DNA of 64,000 bases from contig NZ_JAHTKP010000010.1 of assembly GCF_019192735.1 (NCBI RefSeq), positions 124,001-188,000 on the forward strand, written 5' to 3'. How positions within the stretch are numbered: position 1 is the first letter of the stretch; the number at the start of each line of letters is the position of its first letter. Below, piece by piece: positions 53,179 to 60,785 of this stretch. The stretch comes from Kitasatospora aureofaciens (GTDB lineage Bacteria > Actinomycetota > Actinomycetes > Streptomycetales > Streptomycetaceae). The notes below the pieces were generated by a model, which did no database searches, had not been told where the DNA came from, and saw only the letters and a program-made list of their open reading frames with translations. Made by a program: the position numbers and the translations under genes.

Positions 53179-54252
53179 TCAGCCGAAGACGGCGGTCCGG
53201 AAGGCGTTGCGCAGGTCGGTGAGCGGCTGGATCTCGCGGTCGTAGTGGACCTTGTTGGTGAGCAGCAGCGCCCAGCGGCCGAGCCGGCGGGAGATCCAGA
53301 TGCCGGTGCCGGTGAACCCGTAGTGGACGAAGGTGCCGTCGGCCGGGTCGGTGCCGGGCGCGCACAGCCAGGAGAGGCCGCGGGCGGGGGTGAGTCCGCC
53401 GGTCTGCTCGCGCAGCGATTCGGCGATCCAGGGCTCGCCCCAGGACAGCCCGGGCGGCTGGTCGAGCAGGGCGGTGAGGAAGCGGGCGAGGTCGCGGGCG
53501 GTGGAGAACGCGCCCGCGTTGCCCGAGATGCCGCCGAGCAGCCGGGCGGAGGGGTCGTGGACGACTCCGCGCAGGTGGGCGCCGGCGGCCTCGTCGTACT
53601 CGGTGGGCGCGGTGTGGGCGGCGTCGCCGGGGCCGAGCGGCCCGTACCGGGTGTCGGCCATGCCGAGGGGCCGCCAGATCCAGCGCGCGGCGAGTTCGTC
53701 GAGCGGGGCGCCGCCGAGGTGTTCGACGAGGTGGCCGAGCAGCACGGCAGCGCGGTCGGTGTACTCGACGGCCGTGCCGGGGGTGCGGTGCAGCGGGGCG
53801 GCGATGACCCCGGCCCGGATCGCGGCGAGGCCGCGGCCGTAGAGTTGTTCGAAGTTGGTCCGCGGGAGCAGTCCGGCGGTGTGGGTGAGGAGTTGACGGA
53901 CCGTCACTTCGCCGGACGGCTTCCCGGCGGCGGCCGGCCAGTAGCTTCCCAGCGGTTCGTCGAGCGGGAGCCGCCCGGACTGCCACAGCACGCCGGCGCA
54001 CGGCCAGAGCGCGACGATCTTGGTGAGGCTGGCGAGGTCGTACCGGGTGTCCGGCCCGGGCGACAGCCGCGCGTACGGGCCCTGCCCGAGCACCCCGTGG
54101 CTGCCCTGCCCGATGATGCCCTCGACGCCGCCGACGGCCCAAACAGCGCCCGCGCCGACGCGGCGCACGCCGTCGCGGACCAGCCGGTCCAGCTCCCCGC
54201 CGGGTGCGGCCAGGGCCGGGAGTTGGTCGGATGCGGGCGGTTCGTGGTTCAT
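53179..54252 (-). CDS. Serine beta-lactamase-fold hydrolase (class C/EstB-like)
   Basis: A 357-residue protein with the SxxK motif Ser75-Leu-Thr-Lys78 (DLASLTK), the tyrosine motif YTD in AVEYTDRAAVLLG and HYGFTGTG as the third motif, as in esterase-type members. There is no signal peptide, so it is probably cytoplasmic and an esterase or peptidase rather than a drug-resistance enzyme. The Asp in YTD, in place of Asn, also argues against a classical beta-lactamase. It is monocistronic, following a 48-bp-shorter spacer from the GNAT gene on the same strand. Confidence 0.9.
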   Translation of the reverse strand: MNHEPPASDQLPALAAPGGELDRLVRDGVRRVGAGAVWAVGGVEGIIGQGSHGVLGQGPYARLSPGPDTRYDLASLTKIVALWPCAGVLWQSGRLPLDEPLGSYWPAAAGKPSGEVTVRQLLTHTAGLLPRTNFEQLYGRGLAAIRAGVIAAPLHRTPGTAVEYTDRAAVLLGHLVEHLGGAPLDELAARWIWRPLGMADTRYGPLGPGDAAHTAPTEYDEAAGAHLRGVVHDPSARLLGGISGNAGAFSTARDLARFLTALLDQPPGLSWGEPWIAESLREQTGGLTPARGLSWLCAPGTDPADGTFVHYGFTGTGIWISRRLGRWALLLTNKVHYDREIQPLTDLRNAFRTAVFG

Positions 54253-54312
54253 CCGTCCCCCTGGGCGTTCCCCCGAACTCGTCTGCCGGGAGCCTACCCG
54301 CCGGACGGGCCG

Positions 54313-54831
54313 TCAGACGGAAGCGGCGGTGAACCCCTTGCCGAGGCAGATGCACTCCGGGTGGTCGCGGTAGATGCCGAACTTCTGTATCGCCGTGTAC
54401 CCCTCGGACCCGTAGAGCGCGACCGCCTCGGGCTGTTCGGTGCCGGTCTCCAGGATGAAGCGGGTGCGCCCGGCCTCGGCCGCGGTCTGCTCCAGGCGGC
54501 GCAGCACCCCCCGGGCGAGGCCGCGGCCGCGGGCGGCGGGGACGACGAACATCCGCTTCAGCTCGGCGTCGCCGTCGCGCAGCCCGTACGGACCGGCCTG
54601 CTTGGCCCGCCAGCCACCGCAGGCGACCGGCCGGCCGTCCAGGTAGGCGATCAGGAACAGCCCGGCCGGCGCCTCGAAGTCGGCGGAGTGCAGCACGGTG
54701 TCGTCCGGCTCGCCGTAGCGGCGGACGTACTCCTGCTGCACCTCGGCCGACAGGGCCTGGGCGTCGGGGTGGCCGTAGCCGGTGACGCGGAATTCGACGG
54801 TGCCGGTGTCCCGGGCTGCGCTGCTCTCCAT
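54313..54831 (-). CDS. GNAT-family N-acetyltransferase
   Basis: A 172-residue acetyltransferase with the acetyl-CoA motif RGRGLARGVLRRLE (about 109-122) and a final ILETGTEQPEAVALYGSEGY strand-helix. The substrate cannot be read. It lies between the ankyrin-repeat gene and the serine hydrolase gene on the same strand; spacings of 24 and 60 bp allow cotranscription. Confidence 0.88.
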   Translation of the reverse strand: MESSAARDTGTVEFRVTGYGHPDAQALSAEVQQEYVRRYGEPDDTVLHSADFEAPAGLFLIAYLDGRPVACGGWRAKQAGPYGLRDGDAELKRMFVVPAARGRGLARGVLRRLEQTAAEAGRTRFILETGTEQPEAVALYGSEGYTAIQKFGIYRDHPECICLGKGFTAASV

Positions 54832-54855
54832 GGTTGAAAAGCCTACGACCTCGGT

Positions 54856-55272
54856 TCAGCGGCCCTCGAACCGGGCGACCAGGTCCTCCTTGCCGAACAT
54901 CCGGGCGGTGTCGACGGCGGACGGCGTGCCGGCCTGCGGGTCGGCGCCGCCGACCAGCAGCGCGGCGAGCACGTCCTCGGCGCCCTTGAAGACGGCGCCG
55001 GCGAGCGGGGTCTGGCCTCGGTCGTTGGCGCGGTTCGGGTCGGCGCCGCGCTCGATCAGCGCGGTGACGGTGGCGGCGTGGCCGTGGTAGGCGGCGAGCA
55101 TGACCAGGGTGTCGCCGCGGTCGTTGGTGAGGTCCGCGGGCGCACCCGCGTCGACGTAGGCGGCCAGGGTGGCGGTGTCCCCGGCCCGGGCCGCGTCGAA
55201 GAGCTTCCCGGCCAGCGCGATCACCTCGGCGTCGGGGGCGTCGGCGGGCTGCTGGCTGGCGGCGTCGGTCAT
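54856..55272 (-). CDS. Ankyrin-repeat protein
   Basis: A 138-residue protein with three ankyrin repeats, recognisable as GDTLVMLAAYHGHAATVTAL, IERGADPNRANDRGQTPLAG and LVGGADPQAGTPSAVDTA. The ATG at 55272 is chosen because AAAGG lies upstream and the longer frame is Arg-rich and unlike the family. Ankyrin repeats mediate protein contacts; no partner is evident. It heads the three-gene minus-strand set that includes the GNAT and hydrolase genes. Confidence 0.88.
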   Translation of the reverse strand: MTDAASQQPADAPDAEVIALAGKLFDAARAGDTATLAAYVDAGAPADLTNDRGDTLVMLAAYHGHAATVTALIERGADPNRANDRGQTPLAGAVFKGAEDVLAALLVGGADPQAGTPSAVDTARMFGKEDLVARFEGR

Positions 55273-55661
55273 GTCTGGCGGCCTTTCACGGTAGGCGGGG
55301 CGGGATCTGCGCGTACGCACCGTAGCGGCCGGGCGCACGGGCGGGCCAGCACGCGTCCGGATGGCGGATGCCGGCTTTCCCCGGGCACGACACGCCGGCG
55401 GGAAGGTTGCGCAGCCATTCGAGCGAACTTACCCGGCCAACCGGAAACGTCCCGCCCACCCGCCGGGAATGCCTCGTCGCACCGAAACAGAGCGGCAAAC
55501 AGCCCCCACCCGGGCCGGTTCGCATACCCCCGTCCGGGCCCCGGAGCGGTATTGAACGGCAAAACCACCCATTTGCACCGTTCCATCATCTATTACTTTT
55601 TGTCACGATTAAGGCACTTTCCGTGACACTGCCCCCTGTCCCCCTCCCCGAGGAGCAGACC
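55273..55661. other. 389-bp divergent intergenic region
   Basis: This separates the ankyrin gene from the small membrane protein gene. The right 80 bp are unusually AT-rich for this genome (TTTGCACC, TATTACTTTTTGTCACG), suggesting a promoter for the plus-strand genes. No RNA gene or protein gene was recognised in it. Confidence 0.5.
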
Positions 55662-55856
55662 GTGATCCTCTCGATTTCCGGCATCGTCCTGTTCGGCACC
55701 ATCGCCTTTCTCTTCTTCCGCAGGGACGGACTAAAGGTCTCCCACGCGGTCGTCTGCTCCCTCTTCGGCTTCTATGTCGCCGGTTCCTCGATCGCACCGA
55801 GCATCACCGCGGGCGGCGCCAGCCTCGCCGGCCTGCTCGGCGGCCTCAAGTTCTAG
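55662..55856 (+). CDS. Small two-helix membrane protein
   Basis: A 64-residue protein starting MILSISGIVLFGTIAFLFFR, with one hydrophobic segment at 3-18, a basic loop (RRDGLKVSHAV) and a second segment at 28-46, ending in a Gly/Leu-rich tail. The GTG start is fixed by GAGGAG six bases upstream; an upstream in-frame GTG lacks a site. It precedes the FtsK-like gene by 105 bp and is probably cotranscribed. A SpdB/plasmid-transfer look is possible but no other transfer gene is present. Confidence 0.7.
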   Translation: MILSISGIVLFGTIAFLFFRRDGLKVSHAVVCSLFGFYVAGSSIAPSITAGGASLAGLLGGLKF

Positions 55857-55961
55857 CGCCGCCACTCCCCGTACGGGCCCGGGCGCGGATCCCACCGCCC
55901 CGGGCCCCGTCGTACCCCAGCCTCATCCCCCACCCGTCCCACTCGCCCGGGGAGTCAAGGA

Positions 55962-57578
55962 ATGCCGCTCCACCGCCATCTCAGCAAGAGCCGTGACATC
56001 GCCCGAACCGCCGGGGACCACGCCTCCGACATGTTCGCCCCGCTCACCGTCATCGGCCGGGGCCTGCGCCACCACGCCGGCTGGGCCAAGGACCGCTGGC
56101 AGACCACCCCCAAAGACCGCCGCGGCCCCACGCTGTTCCTCACCGCCGCGACGCTCATCGGCATCTACCTGCTGCCGCACGGCCTGCTGTTCGCCCTGAT
56201 CGCGCTCATGGCCAGCACCGCCTGGGCCGGCCGGGCCCCCAAGGCGCCGTCGGCCCCGCCCGCGCCGGACGTCTCCGACGTCAAGCTCAGCGCGCTCTAC
56301 TCGGCCCTGACCCCGTACGTCTGCAGCCCCGAGGACGGCAACCCGCTGTACCACTTCGAGGGCAGCTACAAGAACGTCTTCAGCGCCTGGGAGTTCGACG
56401 GCGACGGCCGGCTCTCCCGGCTGGAGCTCACCTACCCCGCGTACTTCACCGACACCGAGCCGGGCGCCCGGGCCCGGATCGAGCAGGTCGTCCAGGGCAA
56501 GGCCGGGCGGGCCCGGGAGTACCGCTTCGACTGGGACGAGGAGTCCAACAAGCTGCGGATCACCGCGATGACGCCGCTGCCCACCGACATCGTCGCCCAG
56601 CGCTTCGTGGCAGCCCCCGGCGAGATCGTGCTCGGCTTCACCGACGAGGACGGCACCGCCCGCACCATCCCGGTCGGCCAGGGCGGCGCCCTCACCCAGC
56701 AGCCGCCGGTGGTCTGGCGCACCGGGCCGCGCTCGGCCGAGCCGCACCTGCTGGCGCTCGGCGTCACCGGCTACGGCACCTCCAGCCTGATCCGCTCGAT
56801 CGCGCTCCAGGCGCTCCCGTACGGCGACCTCGTGGTGGTCGACGGCGCCGGCACCGGCGAGCACGCCTGCCTGGTCAACCGGCCCGGCGTGCACACCGTG
56901 GAGACCAGCCTGCACGGCGCGCTCGCCGCGCTGGAGTGGGCCGCCCAGGAGACCGAACGCCGACTCGCCGCCCTGAACGCCGCCCGGCACACCGGCACCG
57001 CACCGCCCGAGGACGCCACCCGGCCGCTGTGGCTCCTGCTCGACCACCCGACCGAGCTCAGCGAGCTCGCCCATGCCGAGGGCCGCCAGGACCCGCAGGA
57101 CCTGCTGGAACTGCCGCTGCGGCACGGCCGCGCCGCCCGCGTCACCGTGGTGATCGCCGACGACATCGAGGCCCGGGACCGGATCACCCCCACCGTCCGG
57201 GCCACCACCCGGGCCCGCGTGCTGCTCGGCCCGGCCCGACCCGAGGAGGGCCACGCCGCGCTCGGCGCCCCGCTGGACATCGTGCCCGCCGCGCAGGCCC
57301 CGGTCGGCCGCGGCTACGCCCGGATCGGCAACGGCACCCCGGTCCGGCTCCAGGTGCCCGCCACCGTCGACCCGCTGGACGAGGAGGCCCCGGCCGCGCT
57401 GCGGGACGCGGTGATCGCGCTGCTGCCGCACCGCGACACCCGCACCGAGGCCGCCGCCGCGGTACCGCCGCGCCCCGAGCAGCCACCACTTGTTCGCCCG
57501 GCCGATCCGGCCCCCGCGTCCCGCCCGGTCGACCTGGCCAAGGGCGAGCCGATGATCCGTTCCCGTCCGATCTCCTGA
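55962..57578 (+). CDS. Membrane protein with FtsK-like domain and degenerate P-loop
   Basis: A 538-residue protein: a cytoplasmic leader, hydrophobic segments at about 55-90, a beta-rich domain (about 105-235) and a C-terminal ATPase-like domain. The P-loop position reads GVTGYGTSSLIRS, where FtsK/SpoIIIE has GxTGSGKS: the lysine is replaced by Thr. A Walker-B-like VVVDGAG and WLLLDHPTEL follow. It may not hydrolyse ATP. The leader PLHRHLSKSRDIARTAGDH and position beside a small membrane protein recall Tra/FtsK systems, but the place next to rbpA suggests a resident chromosomal gene. Confidence 0.75.
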   Translation: MPLHRHLSKSRDIARTAGDHASDMFAPLTVIGRGLRHHAGWAKDRWQTTPKDRRGPTLFLTAATLIGIYLLPHGLLFALIALMASTAWAGRAPKAPSAPPAPDVSDVKLSALYSALTPYVCSPEDGNPLYHFEGSYKNVFSAWEFDGDGRLSRLELTYPAYFTDTEPGARARIEQVVQGKAGRAREYRFDWDEESNKLRITAMTPLPTDIVAQRFVAAPGEIVLGFTDEDGTARTIPVGQGGALTQQPPVVWRTGPRSAEPHLLALGVTGYGTSSLIRSIALQALPYGDLVVVDGAGTGEHACLVNRPGVHTVETSLHGALAALEWAAQETERRLAALNAARHTGTAPPEDATRPLWLLLDHPTELSELAHAEGRQDPQDLLELPLRHGRAARVTVVIADDIEARDRITPTVRATTRARVLLGPARPEEGHAALGAPLDIVPAAQAPVGRGYARIGNGTPVRLQVPATVDPLDEEAPAALRDAVIALLPHRDTRTEAAAAVPPRPEQPPLVRPADPAPASRPVDLAKGEPMIRSRPIS

Positions 57579-57652
57579 CGGCAAGGATCGGGGGCGGCCG
57601 ACGGCTCCGAATCCCGTCCCGGTAGGCTCATCATGAAAAAGCCGACCGATCA

Positions 57653-57702
57653 CCAGATGTGAAATAGGCGACACCTGGGGTGATATCACCGGCCAGATGT
57701 GA
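57653..57702. promoter_or_regulatory. Symmetric elements upstream of rbpA
   Basis: CCAGATGTGA occurs at 57653-57662 and 57693-57702, 40 bp apart, flanking the perfect palindrome GGTGATATCACC (57679-57690). This may be a regulator site for rbpA; no binding protein is known from the sequence. Confidence 0.4.
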
Positions 57703-57764
57703 CAAATCGGGCGCTGGTGGGTACAAACAGGGGCGGCACGACAGACGACGCATGTCCCGGGACG

Positions 57765-57790
57765 GGAATCTTCGTCGGAAGCCGAGCGTT
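57765..57790 (+). promoter_or_regulatory. SigR-type promoter of rbpA
   Basis: GGGAAT (GGAAT at 57765-57769) and GTT (57788-57790) are separated by exactly 18 bp, the SigR (SigH) consensus, about 65 bp before the rbpA start. In Streptomyces coelicolor rbpA is known to be induced by thiol stress through SigR. Confidence 0.85.
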
Positions 57791-57853
57791 GACCGAACGA
57801 CGAAGAACAGCGACCACTAGTCCTGTGGGCCATAAGCCCGGGAGGCACGATTC

Positions 57854-58228
57854 ATGAGCGAGCGAGCTCTCCGCGGCACGCGACTCGGGGCCACTAGCTA
57901 CGAGACCGACCGTGGTATCGATCTGGCTCCCCGCCAGACCGTCGAGTACGCATGTCAGAACGGACACCGATTCGAGGTTCCTTTCTCGGTCGAGGCGGAG
58001 ATCCCCTCGACCTGGGAATGCCGCTTCTGTGGCCAGGAGGCAGCACTTCTCGACGGCGACGAGCCGGAGGAGAAGAAAACCAAGCCCACGCGCACCCATT
58101 GGGACATGCTGATGGAGCGCCGGACGCGCGAGGAGCTGGAGGAGGTACTGGCCGAGCGGCTGGCCGTGCTCCGCTCCGGCGGGATGAACCTCGCGGTGCA
58201 CCCGCGGGACACCCGCAAGAGCGCCTGA
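57854..58228 (+). CDS. rbpA: RNA polymerase-binding protein RbpA
   Basis: A 124-residue actinobacterial transcription factor starting MSERALRGTRLGATSYETDR. Its zinc-binding core has YACQNGHRFEVPFS and WECRFCGQEA, and the C-terminal helix (REELEEVLAERLAVLRSGGM) binds sigma factor. It stabilises the HrdB-containing polymerase open complex. GGAGG precedes the ATG, a SigR promoter lies upstream, and a very strong terminator follows. Identification is near certain. Confidence 0.98.
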   Translation: MSERALRGTRLGATSYETDRGIDLAPRQTVEYACQNGHRFEVPFSVEAEIPSTWECRFCGQEAALLDGDEPEEKKTKPTRTHWDMLMERRTREELEEVLAERLAVLRSGGMNLAVHPRDTRKSA

Positions 58229-58253
58229 CCTCGCTCCCGCCACGGCGGGAGGA

Positions 58254-58291
58254 CGCGAAAAGGGACCCTGGTCACCAGGGTCCCTTTCGCG
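58254..58291. terminator. Very strong bidirectional terminator after rbpA
   Basis: A 13-bp perfect stem (58259-58271 with 58275-58287) with a TCA loop, extended by an outer CGCG stem with one bulged base and flanked by A/T runs on both sides. It lies between convergent rbpA and fxsA. Confidence 0.85.
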
Positions 58292-58320
58292 TTGCCGGGC
58301 TGGGCTTCAGGTTGCCGGGC

Positions 58321-58890
58321 TCAGCCGGTGATCGGCGGACGGTACGTGGTGTCCGGGCCCTGCGGGCCGGCCTCCGGCTCCACGACCTCGCCCGGGATCA
58401 CCTTGCCGTCCGGGCGGTGGATGCGCATCTGCTCCTGCAGCCGCATCGCGTCCGCGAACGGGTCGGCGCCCACCGCGGAGGTGCTGCGCAGCGCCTTGTC
58501 GGCCAGCCGCCGGCCGGCCGCCCGCCAGAGCGCCCGGGTGGGCGGGAACAGCAGGGTGAGCGCCACCAGGTCCGAGAGGAAGCCCGGGAGGATCAGCAGC
58601 AGGCCGGCCAGGACGGTCATGGTGGTACCGGTCTGGGGCTGCTGCGGCTTCGGGTCCCGGCTCTGCTCGATCGCCGCGGACAGCGCCTTCAGCCCGGCCC
58701 GCTTGATCAGCGAGCCGCCGATCACGGCACCGGCGATGAGCAGCAGCAGGACGGTGAGGCCGCCCAGCCAGGAGCCCACCTGGACCAGCAGCCAGATCTC
58801 CAGCACCAGCCAGGCGGTGATCAGCAGCGGCAGCACCCGGCGGAGCTTTCCGCGCGGGGCCGGACGGGCGGGGGTAGCTTGCTGGGTCAC
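58321..58890 (-). CDS. fxsA: FxsA-family membrane protein
   Basis: A 189-residue protein with three to four hydrophobic segments and the FxsA core: LPLLITAWLVLEIWLLVQVG, then AGAVIGGSLIKRAGLKAL, and GLLLILPGFLSDLVALTLLF. The cytoplasmic tail is acidic. FxsA is known from phage exclusion and is common in actinobacteria; the role there is unknown. The GTG start at VTQQATP is chosen over an upstream basic extension. Its stop abuts the rbpA terminator. Confidence 0.9.
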   Translation of the reverse strand: MTQQATPARPAPRGKLRRVLPLLITAWLVLEIWLLVQVGSWLGGLTVLLLLIAGAVIGGSLIKRAGLKALSAAIEQSRDPKPQQPQTGTTMTVLAGLLLILPGFLSDLVALTLLFPPTRALWRAAGRRLADKALRSTSAVGADPFADAMRLQEQMRIHRPDGKVIPGEVVEPEAGPQGPDTTYRPPITG

Positions 58891-58945
58891 GGTACGAATC
58901 CACTCCAAGCGGTGCTCTGCGCGCCGCACGGGAGGTCCGGACCGG

Positions 58946-60580
58946 CTACGGCACCACCTGCTCCAACGATTCCCCGGCAGCCGGTGTTCCGGCGGTCGGA
59001 CGGCGGCGCCGGGCCACCAGCACGCCGGCGCCGCAGGCCAGCAGGCCTCCGACGGCGAGCGTCCACTCCGGGACGGCGCCGACCCGGTCGGCCACCGTGG
59101 TGCCGTCGCGCAGCGGGACGGTCGCGGACAGCTCGGCCGGCGTCAGCTCCGCGGTGCGCTGCTCGACCGTGCCGTCCGGGGCGATCACCGCGCTGATGCC
59201 GCTGGTGGCGGCGATCAGCACGGCCCGGCCGTGCTCGACCGCGCGCAGCCGGGACATCGCGAGCTGCTGCTCGGGCTGGCCGGTCTCGGCGTAGGTGGCG
59301 TTGTTGGTCTGCACGACCAGGACCCGGGCGCCGCTGTCGACGGTGTCGCGCACGATCTCGTCGTAGGCGACCTCGAAGCAGATCACGTCGCCGATCCGGG
59401 CCGGACCGAGCTGCATGACGCCGTTGTGGTCGCCGGGGTAGAAGTCCCTGGCGACCCGCTGGAGGCGGGTGATCACCTTCATCAGCTGGTCGCGGAACGG
59501 CACGTACTCGCCGAACGGGACGGGGTGCTGCTTGGTGTAGGAGGCGCCGGGGCCGGTCGTCGGGTCCCAGACGATGCCCTCGTTCTGGACGTGCTGCGCG
59601 TCCGGGCCGTCCACCAGGGTGCCGACCAGGGTCGGCACGCCGACCGCTCTCACGGCCTGGTCGATGCGCTGGAAGGCGAGCGGGTCGCTGAACGGGTCGA
59701 GGTCGGAGGAGTTCTCCGGCCAGATCACCACGTCGGGGCGCTCGGTCCTGCCCGCCTTGATGTCGGCGGCCAGGCGCTCGGTCGCCGAGGCGTGGTTGTT
59801 GAGGACCATCATCGGGCGGCCGAGGAAGTCCATGCCGGGGTTGGGGACGTTGCCCTGGACGATCGCGACCTTCACGGTGTCGTCGGCCTTCGTCGCCACC
59901 GGGACGAGGTAGCCGACGAGCAGCGCGGCCACGGCGCCGAGGGCGGCCAGCGCGGCGGCCCTCGGGGCCTTGCCCGGGCCGCGCACGCGCAGGGCCGCCC
60001 AGGCCAGCAGCGCGCCGGACAGCGCGACCGCGAAGGTCACCAGCGGGGCGCCGCCGATCGCGGCCAGCGGGGTGTACGGGGTCGCGGTGTTGGCGAAGGC
60101 GAGGCGGCCCCAGGGGAAGCCGCCGAGCGGCAGCCGGTCGCGCGCCCACTCCTGGGTGACCCAGAGGCAGGCGGCCCACAGCGGCCAGGCGGGCAGCCGG
60201 GAGGTGACGGCCAGGCCCGCGCCGAGCAGCAGCATGAACAGCGCCTCGACGACCGACAGGCCGACCGTCGCGTCCCAGCCGACCACGCGCAGCCAGCTGA
60301 GCAGCATCAGGAAGAACGGGAAGCCGAAGGCGAAGCCCGTCCAGGCCGCCTGGCGGACCGTCCGGCCCCGGGTGAGCAGGGAGAGTGCGGCGACGCCGAG
60401 CAGCGACAGCGGCCACAGGTCGTACGGCGGGAAGGCGAGGGCGAGCAGCAGACCGGCCAGTGCGGCGAGCCCGGTCCGGGGCAGCCCGGCGCGGACCTTG
60501 GCGAGGGCCCGGGCGGCCCGGCCGGGCCGGTGCTCCGGGCTCGGCGGCTCGGCCGCGGACCGCTCCTGGGTGACGGACAT
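58946..60580 (-). CDS. lnt: Apolipoprotein N-acyltransferase
   Basis: A 544-residue enzyme: about six N-terminal membrane segments followed by a nitrilase-fold domain with the triad Glu (WPENSSDLDP), Lys (SYTKQHPVPFGEYVP) and Cys (DVICFEVAYDE). It adds the third acyl chain to lipoproteins at the membrane. A further membrane segment closes the C terminus. The ATG at MSVTQERS is chosen; an in-frame GTG lies six bases earlier. It is 55 bp upstream of fxsA on the same strand, so the two may be cotranscribed. Confidence 0.96.
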   Translation of the reverse strand: MSVTQERSAAEPPSPEHRPGRAARALAKVRAGLPRTGLAALAGLLLALAFPPYDLWPLSLLGVAALSLLTRGRTVRQAAWTGFAFGFPFFLMLLSWLRVVGWDATVGLSVVEALFMLLLGAGLAVTSRLPAWPLWAACLWVTQEWARDRLPLGGFPWGRLAFANTATPYTPLAAIGGAPLVTFAVALSGALLAWAALRVRGPGKAPRAAALAALGAVAALLVGYLVPVATKADDTVKVAIVQGNVPNPGMDFLGRPMMVLNNHASATERLAADIKAGRTERPDVVIWPENSSDLDPFSDPLAFQRIDQAVRAVGVPTLVGTLVDGPDAQHVQNEGIVWDPTTGPGASYTKQHPVPFGEYVPFRDQLMKVITRLQRVARDFYPGDHNGVMQLGPARIGDVICFEVAYDEIVRDTVDSGARVLVVQTNNATYAETGQPEQQLAMSRLRAVEHGRAVLIAATSGISAVIAPDGTVEQRTAELTPAELSATVPLRDGTTVADRVGAVPEWTLAVGGLLACGAGVLVARRRRPTAGTPAAGESLEQVVP

Positions 60581-60723
60581 GGTCACCGGCGCACCATCTC
60601 TCTGTGGCTTGCTGTTCGGATGCTGTCCGAAGAAGGTACCCCGGCACGGACGTGCGCCGGGAGGCGAGGGTGCGGGTACGGAGGGGCCTGGGGCCCGGTC
60701 AGCGGGGGGTGTAGGAGGCGTTG

Positions 60724-60769
60724 CGCTGCTCGCCCGGGGGCTCCGGGCGGAAGCCCCCTGCGAGCAGCG
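60724..60769 (-). terminator. Bulged hairpin terminator after the amidohydrolase gene
   Basis: A 10-bp outer stem (60724-60733 with 60760-60769) and a 7-bp inner stem (60736-60742 with 60752-60758) flank a small bulge, 17 bp beyond the stop of the amidohydrolase gene. Confidence 0.65.
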
Positions 60770-60785
60770 TGCGCGGGACGGCGAC

